Shown: positions 9,545 through 17,951 of the stretch, piece after piece | Numbering within the stretch: position 1 is the stretch's first letter | How the letters are laid out: every line of letters starts with the position of its first letter | Origin: Skeletonema tropicum | Lineage: Eukaryota > Bacillariophyta > Thalassiosirophyceae > Thalassiosirales > Thalassiosiraceae | Assembly: GCA_037178625.1 (NCBI GenBank) | Contig: CM074145.1 | Span: 1,178,001-1,242,000, forward strand | Direction of reading: 5' to 3' | Length of the DNA stretch: 64,000 nt | Made by a program: the position numbers and the translations under genes | Notes under the pieces: generated by a model | What the model was told of the DNA's origin: nothing | Seen by the model: the letters and a program-made list of their open reading frames with translations, nothing else | Databases searched by the model: none

Positions 9545-10144
9545 TAATCCTCCATCGCCAATGAAAGCAACCGAATCCAAAAACGTTGATCGTTTCCTTT
9601 ATATTTTAAGTTATAATAATTCTATTCGTTACATCTATTGATCAATAATAAGCTCAATTGTTAGCTAGATTGGAATACTGGACATTGTGTGGGCTAAAGA
9701 GGTGTTTTGCAGAACAAATAATGACACGTGCGTAGATGAAACCTGCCGCGGTCCCGCTGCTCATTTGTTGCCGTTTGCATTTGCGGGATAGGCTCCTCTA
9801 TTGAGCAGAGACGCTGCGGTGTGAACGAAGATGGCGGATGTCGAATGATGTTCACCAAAAATGGCGAGTTCACCAAGTCCACGCAAAGCAAGACATCATC
9901 TTGTGTGAAGGTGTTGTGACGGACGGGGAATACGCTTTAGGCGGCAAGGAAGAAGTCATGAGTAGCGTTGTAATGTTATCGAAATCTTTACTATGTTATC
10001 GTCTTACTCTAAGCACGACATTACTATACAACACCACTCTCACAACAGCGCAGCGTGGTGACATAAGACATGTCATTGGCTGACATCTCTCTCTACTTTT
10101 GCTACACGTGAATTAAGTTTTTGATCTGACCGGATGAAAGAAGC
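9545..10144. other. Gene-free spacer
   Basis: The stretch between the two Cys-rich genes contains AT-rich sequence near 9600-9660 and a few short ORFs without coding character. No repeat or RNA gene is seen. Confidence 0.4.
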
Positions 10145-10519
10145 CTAAAGACTCACTTCAACGTCCTCTTCTTCCTCGTCCATGGAGTCTTCCTCTTCAT
10201 CCATAGAGTCCTCGCTCTCTTCCTCCTCCAAAAGGGCACTGTAAGCCGGGCAGGGTAGATTGAACAAGCTAAGCACAGTGTCCGCATCAGATCTAGACAG
10301 GCAGGCGCCTTCTTCTTCTGAAGTCTGGCACCACACGCAGCTGGATCCATCAGAGGAGACGTTATCGGAACAATCGTCGGCGGTGTGGCTCTTTTTGTTG
10401 CAGTGAAGATCAGGGCTTCTGAGTTGATCGAGGGTGGCGGTGTTGGTGGCTCCGCGGAGGGTCTCAGCCGAAGCAGTGACGGCGAGGGCGAGTGTGATGG
10501 CGAGAGTTGTGAATTGCAT
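10145..10519 (-). CDS. Short secreted Cys-rich protein, paralogue of 8620-9411
   Basis: The 124-aa product has a signal peptide (MQFTTLAITLALAVTASA), the same ETLRGxxxxxTLDQLRSPD linker and one Cys-rich repeat (HCNKKSH...CVWC...ACLS...FNLPCP) as its neighbour. In place of further repeats it ends in an acidic tail with two copies of EEEDSMDEE. The two genes lie on the same strand 730 bases apart, which fits tandem duplication with gain or loss of repeats. ATG 10519 is the only start that gives a full signal peptide. Function unknown; extracellular by prediction. Confidence 0.75.
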   Translation of the reverse strand: MQFTTLAITLALAVTASAETLRGATNTATLDQLRSPDLHCNKKSHTADDCSDNVSSDGSSCVWCQTSEEEGACLSRSDADTVLSLFNLPCPAYSALLEEEESEDSMDEEEDSMDEEEEDVEVSL

Positions 10520-10949
10520 CGTGTAAGAGTTAGAAGTATTGAGTTGATGATATTATGAGAGCGGACCAATGCCGAGGCGGAGAAACTGAGGAGCAGATGT
10601 CTTGTTGGATTAATGGCAAACCCGTACAGATCAGAGATAGAATGGGGTAGCCCAACTTTTTTGGCCATCACATCACGGCGAACGGATATCTTGGGCGCCA
10701 AGTTTTACCAAAATTTCGACGAGAAAGGTGCCGAGAAAACATCCATTTTGAATGATTTAAATATGATGTCGAGGACTCCCATCTGTGATAAGTGGACATG
10801 ATGTGTGAGGTGTGGATTGTGATGTCACATCTATCATCAAGAATTGCCCGATGCGACGCACTCGATACTCGAATTCGATGAGATGCCGATGGTTGGCGGG
10901 CGGCCATCTTTCAAGAAGAACGAACCATCAAAGAACAACCAGCTAAAAG

Positions 10950-11531
10950 ATGGTAATGGATGAAGACAGAGGGTCTAACGAGGCGAGAGAGCCGGCAGAA
11001 GGCGTGTCGGAGTCACAGACAGTATCGGACTCGCTTGACCAACAAATGCAGCGGCTGCAGATTGGCAGCGGTACATGCAGACATGGACTAATTCTTCCAT
11101 TTCATGCCGCATCAGAATGTGAAGAGATTGTGGCAACATTCAACGCTGCTTTTTCCGTAGCTCAAGGATCTATATCAGACTGTTTTCAGGCAGCAATATT
11201 TGCTACAAGGAAAAGCCATGCCGAAGTCTGGAAGGATTCAGAAAAGATGGAATGGATTGTATCGGCTCTTGCGGCTCATGCAACTCAGTGTCTCCTCAGC
11301 GGCAATACCGTCGATGTTGCAGCTGCCGGTGTCTGTACCTCTTTTGCTAGCTTTTTCGAGCAATGGATAGCGTTGAAGTTGCACAACAACCAGTACGCAA
11401 TCGATTGGAATCTCATCCGTGATTTGTTCAATGCCGACGAGCGAACGTTACGATGTTTCTTGCGAGAGCGATGCACGTCATGCTTGTGCCTGGGGGTAGA
11501 CCTGGGATGGAAGCAGTTCTGTCATGAATGA
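10950..11531 (+). CDS. Diatom-family hypothetical, possibly truncated
   Basis: The 193-aa protein begins MVMDEDRGSNEAREP with an acidic N-terminus. It then has CRHGLILPFH, a long helical middle (EECEEIVATFNAAFSV-like segments), ASFFEQWIALKLHNN and DERTLRCFLRERCTSC. From memory, CRHG...FFEQFIAL...RTLxxFFRxRxxCSCL is a large family in Thalassiosira of unknown function whose members run on past the CSCL motif. Here the frame departs after CLCLGV and ends 13 residues later, so the 3' part is probably lost or frameshifted. No signal peptide. Confidence 0.6.
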   Translation: MVMDEDRGSNEAREPAEGVSESQTVSDSLDQQMQRLQIGSGTCRHGLILPFHAASECEEIVATFNAAFSVAQGSISDCFQAAIFATRKSHAEVWKDSEKMEWIVSALAAHATQCLLSGNTVDVAAAGVCTSFASFFEQWIALKLHNNQYAIDWNLIRDLFNADERTLRCFLRERCTSCLCLGVDLGWKQFCHE

Positions 11532-12256
11532 GAACAGCAATTTATGTAACTAGTTGGGATGATTGCTGATTGCTGAATATATCTTACTGATAACATGTGG
11601 TTGCGTTTAGCTCCTACAAATGATTCAGTTTCTGTATAGTATAGCGTGCATGATATTTACAGTGTTTTAAATGCGAATATTGAGATATGTGAATACGAGA
11701 ATTGTTACCTCGAGAATTGCTGTCATTGTGAAGATATCAAGTGTGCAAAGCTGCGGGAGATGGAACCAGTATGTTGTATGTTGATTATGCAGCTAAGACC
11801 AAGAGCAAGAGACAAGTCTTAAATGTGTTAATTGTTTAGATGTTGAATGCGTCAACTTGTTTAGATGTTGAATCCGTTAACTTAGCAGATGTTATGATCA
11901 CTCCAACACCATAACTTTGACTCTACTGTAAAAGATGCTACAGGTCTGAGCCAATAATCATTGCACCACAAGAGCTGTAGTTATAAAGTAGGTTCAGTCA
12001 GTATCACAGCAAGTAATGCCCATCACAACTTGGCGTGCATGCGTCTACTATGACACTTGCCAGGCTGAGAGCAGGCATCCAGGTCACTAAGTACCAAAAT
12101 GCGAATATCAACATGATGAGTTTGCTCTTAGGAGAGAAAAGGTTCCACGTGGCCCACTCCCCACTTCGCACTTCGAACAAAAAAAGCACAGCCACATCAC
12201 AGCGCACATACACCAATCAACCAGCCGCTCCGCCTCCTATCCACTTTCCACATCAG
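11532..12256. other. Gene-free spacer
   Basis: AT-rich, without coding ORFs. GTTTAGATGTTGAAT recurs at about 11835 and 11858 as a short imperfect tandem. The end of the region is the promoter of the ThiE-like gene. Confidence 0.4.
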
Positions 12257-13276
12257 ATGATCGTGCGGCTCTATCGGGCACCACTGGTAGCAACCTTTCT
12301 GCTGTCCTGGATTGCCATCGAAGTTGTGTGCTTCGCTCCTCCTCCGACGCTCCCATCCTCTTTGACGTTATGCGATACAGTTGCGAGGAGCAGATCTTCG
12401 AGATGCACAACATCCAAATCCAATCATCTATCGATGTCAAGAGATAAATTGTGCGGTGATCCTCCGTTTCTTGCCGTATTGACAGAGCCAGATGCTTGCG
12501 CCTCGGAAAAGCGCATAGATGAGACAATACATGCAATAGAAAGGGCTACTGTTGACGGAGGTGTAACACTAGTAGTCGTCCGCATCAACAGCGATGATGA
12601 TGATGGAATAAGTGATAACAAGTGGAACCTACTGAAACGATTATCGGAATTGAAACTGCAACGAATAGGAGAAGGTAACCGAGACTTCTTACTAGTCGTA
12701 AATAATGATGTGGAGCTTGTGCTTCGAGCAATATCCAACAAGATACGTGTTGATGGAGTTCATGTGAAGGAGTACAATGCACACATGATTCCAGATATTC
12801 GTCAAACATTGCAGAATGCATTGGAAGATGCAATTGCATCGACAAGTAATGAAATAAACCAACAACAAGGCATCATCATTGGGACTTCTTGTCACTCGAT
12901 ACAATCAGCGTTGGACTCCTACAACCTTACTCCACAAGGACCAGATTATCTCTTCGTGGGAACATGCTATTTAACTCAGAGTCATCCAGAGAAGACATCC
13001 CTTGATCAATTGGAAGGACCAACACTGCCAGGCAGTATTCGTGATAAATTGGTTCAGTCATTCAATGATGATAATAGATCTGGTAATGGTGATTCCAATT
13101 TGTCAGCAGTACCTAAGAAACCTCCAATTATATTTGCAATTGGTGGCATTGATGAGAAAAATTGCAATGAGCCAGTGAAATTTGGCGCTGATGGAGCGGC
13201 TGCGATTCGTACGGTTATGCAAGCGGATGATCCGAGAGAGGTAGTACAGCTGATGAATGCAGCCATGCTAAATTAA
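12257..13276 (+). CDS. Plastid thiamin-phosphate synthase/TenI-like protein
   Basis: The 339-aa protein begins MIVRLYRAPLVATFLLSWIA and the signal peptide ends VVC-FAPPP, a textbook diatom plastid cleavage motif; this is why ATG 12257 is chosen over the upstream 12035. The mature part follows the ThiE/TenI TIM barrel: FLAVLTEPD (about 76-84), LLVVNNDVELVLR (about 150-162), DGVHVKE (about 171-177), IIGTSCHS (about 211-218), DYLFVGTCYLTQSHPEKTS (about 231-249), LEGPTLPG, and FAIGGI (about 297-302) with DGAAAIRTVM. ThiE couples HMP-PP to thiazole phosphate; TenI is a thiazole tautomerase. GIIIGTS and AIGGI fit phosphate binding. Which reaction it has cannot be told; the T/S-x-[TS]-K motif of classical ThiE is altered. 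Confidence 0.75.
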   Translation: MIVRLYRAPLVATFLLSWIAIEVVCFAPPPTLPSSLTLCDTVARSRSSRCTTSKSNHLSMSRDKLCGDPPFLAVLTEPDACASEKRIDETIHAIERATVDGGVTLVVVRINSDDDDGISDNKWNLLKRLSELKLQRIGEGNRDFLLVVNNDVELVLRAISNKIRVDGVHVKEYNAHMIPDIRQTLQNALEDAIASTSNEINQQQGIIIGTSCHSIQSALDSYNLTPQGPDYLFVGTCYLTQSHPEKTSLDQLEGPTLPGSIRDKLVQSFNDDNRSGNGDSNLSAVPKKPPIIFAIGGIDEKNCNEPVKFGADGAAAIRTVMQADDPREVVQLMNAAMLN

Positions 13277-14214
13277 ACAAAGTCATCCATTCCTATGGAG
13301 ATCCATTTTCCACCATTATCTCCAGGAGAAGCCATTCTGCAACACATTTCATATGCTCTTCAGCCAAGCAATGCAAAAATATTAGTGGTAGTGTTATGAA
13401 TAGCTTTGTGTGGACACTCGACTCTAAATAATAAGTACTTATTAGAAGCATACCATAGTAAGCGGAGAGGACTAAAGGCCATAAGTACATCATACATGAT
13501 GGACTAAAATAATCTATCATCATACATCATTACATACATAAATAAACCACAGTAAAAGAAGATTCCTAGTGAATGTAGGATCCTGCATGCAGTTTTTACA
13601 ATATTTTTTGAAAGGCGGTCATAAATAATTTCTTACCAGCAATTTCGCTGGTAACCGTACGTAGAAATAAGTACAGTATTGTACGATACCAGGCTACTTC
13701 TACATCAGTAAAAATCTAAAAATCCCTTAACAGCAATTTCTTTGCTGGTAAGCAATATTAATTCCTATGTATCTTAGCCCCCATTCTAAACACTTGGGTG
13801 CTCCTCTTTTTTCTTTCCCCCTCCCGATAAAGTACCTAAGTACGCTACGTGGAACAGTACATACCTGTATGGATGTACGTCATTCTATCTGACATCATAC
13901 TTCTGCACTGTCTCAACAAAATCATGGGAACCGGTTCGAAGCGAACAGATTTAGTTGAACCAAAGTCGGAGTTTCAAATATTTGACGTGGCATTTAGGTG
14001 TTGTGACCTTAGATACGACTAAACCTCCTGTTTTCTTCCCAGATTCCCGTCCTTCTTCACATCACTTCCTGACCTTTCGATCCCGACAAACTGGCTCCTG
14101 AATCCGTCTGAAAACGACGCTGAGGTAAGTAACTGCATGCTACTTTATGGGGCCTGCCATCAACGAATTAACGGATTCATGATCTACTCGGGCTAATATA
14201 TCCATCAACCTACG
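13277..14214. other. Gene-free spacer with two hairpins and a shared promoter-like block
   Basis: Hairpins lie at 13633-13654 (TTACCAGC/GCTGGTAA arms, 6-base loop) and 13726-13752 (imperfect CTTAACAGCAA/TTTGCTGGTAAG arms), sharing the word CAGCAATTTC. The block 13756-13779 matches 4787-4810. A GTAAGT at about 14126 could be a 5'-UTR donor, but no clear acceptor follows. Confidence 0.55.
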
Positions 14215-17049
14215 ATGCATCCACCCGATGGTGTCAAAGAGGAGGCGGCAGACGACCCCATGGAAGTACTTATGTCAGCCAGTTCTGCCATAGCTCATGA
14301 ATTGCCCTCTGCAGCTGCTGCTGCTGCTGACGGTACTAATGACTGGTTGGCCGCAGCGTCCACGGCACAAGCGGGTGGGTTTGATGCGGCCGCAGTGGCG
14401 GCTGATGTTGTGGTGCCTCAACAACAACCGCAGCAACAACAGCAGGCACAACATGTACAACAATATCAACAACAACAGCCACAACAACCTCCAACGAGAA
14501 TCAGTTCGGCAATGCACCCACACCAACTCTCCTCAGACGCCATACTCTGCTCCCGATGCGGATACGCCGGAGCCGATGTCCGTATCAAGGGTTGTTCACG
14601 GGGCTGCGCTTTCCATGCCCGTTGTATTGATCTGTTGGCACTCTCTTCATCGGGTCATCACGGAGAGGATGACTACATTCGTATTCAGGTTTGCCCATCG
14701 TGTAACACACGAGCGGCTGGGTTGGAGATTATCCCATTGAGTTTTGTGGAGTTGGATCGGGTGCAGAGGTCGGTGTCACAAAAGGTCCGGATGATGAGGA
14801 CGAATGGATTACTAGGTGAGAATAATGGAGGAGGAGAACTTCCTCAAGAAACGGGAAAGAAACGATCGAGTAGTGAATTGGAGTTAAGTGAAATATCCTC
14901 AATGGCTGCCATGTCCACTAGTAAATGTTATGATCCATCCATTCCCCGTACGGGTAGATGGACTGATGAAGAATTGGCATTTAGAGATACCATTATTGGT
15001 CTGTTTCTCGAAGGATCTCTACCTCTATCGAACGGGTTAAAGTTGAACGACTTCCTGTCCAGCATCTTGAAGTCGAAGCAGAGTCGTCTCACCAAAAAGA
15101 TGAAACACGCCAAATTATCCACCAAGTACTTTCGCCTCAAAGATGGTTATTTAAAAGATGCTGCCAAGGCCAAAGAGTTTTCGGAGCTGGAGTTTAACTT
15201 TGTCACCTGTGTCAGTGACCCAGTGGAACGATCCGAGATTCAATTCCACATGCAGAAGGAATGGAGGGAGCATTTGGCAGAGCGGTGCACGTATTTGCGC
15301 ATCGTGTTCGATGCGGATAAATGGTTGCAGAGTGTGGATCAGATGGATAGACGGGTGGTGTTGGAGAAGAATCGGAGTAGGATGCACAAACGACGTATGT
15401 TGATGGGTAAAGCGTTGGAGACGGATGTGACGGATTCGATTCCGGGAGTTTTTATAAGTCATGAGAATCAGACGGATGATTCTCTTTTTGCTGATGATGG
15501 GGATGGTTTGAAGGAGAGATTGAAAAATGCGGATTCGAATAGAGAGAATGGTGACTTTGGAGAGTTCTTGATGAGTATGATGGAAGATAAGGGATCATCA
15601 AATCATGGCAAGAAGTCAGAGTCTCAAGCGTCCGATCCGAACTTCCGCTATGCGGCACCTTTTCTAGCTGCCGTCACATCTTACATGGAGCGCAATGGTA
15701 TCCCATTTGAACATGTCGACCTTTGGGTGCCGTCGTACGTACCACCAACATTGGATAAAGAGTTGGGATCGGCTCCGCAAATGGCTCATATGGGATCGGG
15801 TGCCAACCTTGCTGCTATGGCAAAAGGATCGGACAATAATGATTCTTGTCGTCTCTGCTTTGCGGGGAGTGCGACCTTAAACGTTCAAGTTGTTGACTCT
15901 TCCAATTCATCAACAAGTTCACTAGCAAGTTTGGAAGAGAAGCAGCAAGATGTTCTCAAGGCTGTCTCGCCTTTGACTGCTGATGAGATTTTCAACTTCT
16001 CCCTCTATGGTGATTACTCTGAAAAGTTCTCCTTTAATGTCGGATGCGGCCTTCCTGGAAGAGTCTTTAAAACAGGGATTGCAGCTTGGGAACAGTTTGT
16101 GTCGAATGCTCCATCTCACATGTTCGAACGTCGGGGTGGTGCCATGCAGTTTGGGGTCAAGACAGCGCTGGGCTTGCCCATTGAGAGCCCAAACGTTGGC
16201 CGTATCGTGCTGGTTATGTACTCCAGGCACAACCGAGAGAAGGACGAAGACCTTGTAAATCGTGTGGTAAAGGATATGAGATTGTTCAATCCTTGTCCCC
16301 GATGGAAGCTCGTTGTTAGCGTGAGCCCTCCCAATGGAGAGAACCAGACATCATTGTCTTCTGCGCCACCTTCAAAGCTCGAGAACGTCAACGGTGTTGT
16401 GTCTCCGAAGGAAAACCAGATCAAACAACTGATCTCACTACTCGGGGAAAACATGCCTTCGGCCAATGATTCGAGCTCACTCCTTGGTCAAAAGGTTGAC
16501 ACTATCATGAATCTGCGTCTTACTTTACTTCGACCAAAACGATCACCCGAGGAAGAGCAGCTTGTTGACACTCTTTTGGTTCTCTTTGAATCATATATGA
16601 GTGCTGGACGATCAAAGGAAGACACGATTCTTCTGGTGACGCGTGATTATGACTTTCACACGAAACACAATCAACGAGTATCTAACATCGTGCAGCAACA
16701 GCACTCGTCATCGCCGATGATAATGTCAATGTCCCCACCTATGCATGCCATCCCAGGGCCCATGCTTCACGGAGGCGGGGGCCTCCAAGGAATGCAAACT
16801 TTCAATCACTCTTCCTTTGATGGCAACAGATCATTTTTTCCTGTAGGAATGGGAGGGTACCAAGCTCCGCCGCCGCCGCCACAATACCTTCCTGGACAAA
16901 ATAATCAATTGCCACAAATGCAAAGCCTCAGTCATCAAGGCAATCTACAGGGGAATCCACAGTTTGGTTCTTCACTGCAGAACGATGGGCGTAACAACAG
17001 CGGTGAGATGGCTACATCTGCTTCGAATGCTTCTCTCAACGGAGCATGA
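14215..17049 (+). CDS. Zinc-finger/GAF-like putative regulator, copy 1
   Basis: The 944-aa protein has a Gln-rich N-terminus (about 66-100), then a RING/PHD-like cluster at about 111-165 (CSRCG, GCSRGCAFHARC, CPSCN). A helical module follows at about 243-400: GRWTDEELAFRDTIIGLF, LKLNDFLSSILKSKQSRLTKKM, VERSEIQFHMQKEWREHL. A GAF-like domain lies at about 598-705 (DYSEKFSFNVGCGLPGRVF, WEQF, FERRGGAMQFGVKTALGLPI, GRIVLVMY, PCPRWKLVV), resembling regulatory domains of plant bHLH-MYC proteins. A conserved helical C-terminal module (MNLRLTLLRPKRSPEEEQL, about 764-815) precedes a Met/Pro/Gln-rich tail. The GRWT-type module is common in diatom proteins and may bind DNA. No signal peptide, so nuclear role is inferred. 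Tandem paralogue 903 bases downstream. Confidence 0.75.
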   Translation: MHPPDGVKEEAADDPMEVLMSASSAIAHELPSAAAAAADGTNDWLAAASTAQAGGFDAAAVAADVVVPQQQPQQQQQAQHVQQYQQQQPQQPPTRISSAMHPHQLSSDAILCSRCGYAGADVRIKGCSRGCAFHARCIDLLALSSSGHHGEDDYIRIQVCPSCNTRAAGLEIIPLSFVELDRVQRSVSQKVRMMRTNGLLGENNGGGELPQETGKKRSSSELELSEISSMAAMSTSKCYDPSIPRTGRWTDEELAFRDTIIGLFLEGSLPLSNGLKLNDFLSSILKSKQSRLTKKMKHAKLSTKYFRLKDGYLKDAAKAKEFSELEFNFVTCVSDPVERSEIQFHMQKEWREHLAERCTYLRIVFDADKWLQSVDQMDRRVVLEKNRSRMHKRRMLMGKALETDVTDSIPGVFISHENQTDDSLFADDGDGLKERLKNADSNRENGDFGEFLMSMMEDKGSSNHGKKSESQASDPNFRYAAPFLAAVTSYMERNGIPFEHVDLWVPSYVPPTLDKELGSAPQMAHMGSGANLAAMAKGSDNNDSCRLCFAGSATLNVQVVDSSNSSTSSLASLEEKQQDVLKAVSPLTADEIFNFSLYGDYSEKFSFNVGCGLPGRVFKTGIAAWEQFVSNAPSHMFERRGGAMQFGVKTALGLPIESPNVGRIVLVMYSRHNREKDEDLVNRVVKDMRLFNPCPRWKLVVSVSPPNGENQTSLSSAPPSKLENVNGVVSPKENQIKQLISLLGENMPSANDSSSLLGQKVDTIMNLRLTLLRPKRSPEEEQLVDTLLVLFESYMSAGRSKEDTILLVTRDYDFHTKHNQRVSNIVQQQHSSSPMIMSMSPPMHAIPGPMLHGGGGLQGMQTFNHSSFDGNRSFFPVGMGGYQAPPPPPQYLPGQNNQLPQMQSLSHQGNLQGNPQFGSSLQNDGRNNSGEMATSASNASLNGA

Positions 17050-17951
17050 GCGTGATTATTGTTCTGCTATTTCATGTTCTGCTATACAGTCTTCGGGTAT
17101 TAAAAGTATTTGTTCCTCTCTTGTATGTAGATAATCGATGTAAATAAAAAAGACAATTTTTCAATGTGATTCATCCATACACTTGACAGATCAGATCGTT
17201 CCACTCTACCTAGCCAGAGGAAGAGAGTGTCCCTCTAGTCTGGTAGCTGCGCAAAATACAAGGAAAAGCAAACGAAAAGTACTCCTACCGGAGTACTTAG
17301 CAAGATGCTGAAGTAAGAAGGAAGTTCCTCTCTACACTTACTTATCTCTCCAAATAGAGAACTACTTAAAATTCAACAAACTCGACGCAAAGAAGTGTAT
17401 CGTTTCTTTGTTCTTTGAAAAAGCCGGAAGATAGCCGCAACTGTGAGGAAAGAAAATTACCTCAGTGAAATGAAAGAACGTGTTGCGAATTTTTGTCTGT
17501 CTCTGATGGGTACCGTCTGAAACCTGCCTGAGACAAAAACCACGACCTGATGTACACCGAGGAATACGTAGACACTGGAAGTTCCTTCAGAACGGCACCC
17601 GAAAGCATCAAAATTCCCAGTTTAAGTGCCAGTGATCCGTCTATCTGATCGTGATGTACAGTATCAGATCGTGAATTCGTCAACACATTGTTTTCCGTCC
17701 GTAAAAACACGTCATACGGCACTTTGTTCTCACCTCATCCACTCAAAATTGAGGAACTTTGAAGTTTCTGACGTCATATTTTCGCAGTTTCTGCCAGCAC
17801 TTTTATTCTGCAAGCTGGAGGGGTTCGTATTCCTTCTTACTTATTGCATGGCGGTATGGATGGTACTCAGAAATTTTAAAGTACGTCTGGTGTAGCCCTT
17901 CAATAGGTAATAACAACCACAGAATCTATCAAGCAACTGCACAATAATAAT
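17050..17951. other. Spacer between the tandem paralogues
   Basis: No coding ORF. It contains the minus-strand copy of a 23-base dispersed motif at 17868-17890, 62 bases before the second gene's start codon. Confidence 0.5.
17868..17890 (-). repeat. Dispersed 23-bp motif, copy 1 of 3
   Basis: The reverse complement of this stretch contains ACGTACTTTAAAATTTC and is identical over 23 bases to 22405-22427 and 37721-37743. Here it is in the promoter region of the second GAF-like gene. The other two copies also share flanking CCCA before and TTACAT after. Confidence 0.8.

Noticed and set aside
12035..12256. 74-residue N-terminal extension of the ThiE-like protein
   Set aside because: It would place the diatom plastid signal peptide internally; ATG 12257 gives a perfect targeting presequence.
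15151..15462. Antisense ORFs within the GAF-like gene (and similar ones in other large genes)
   Set aside because: They are shadows of the sense frame with no independent support.
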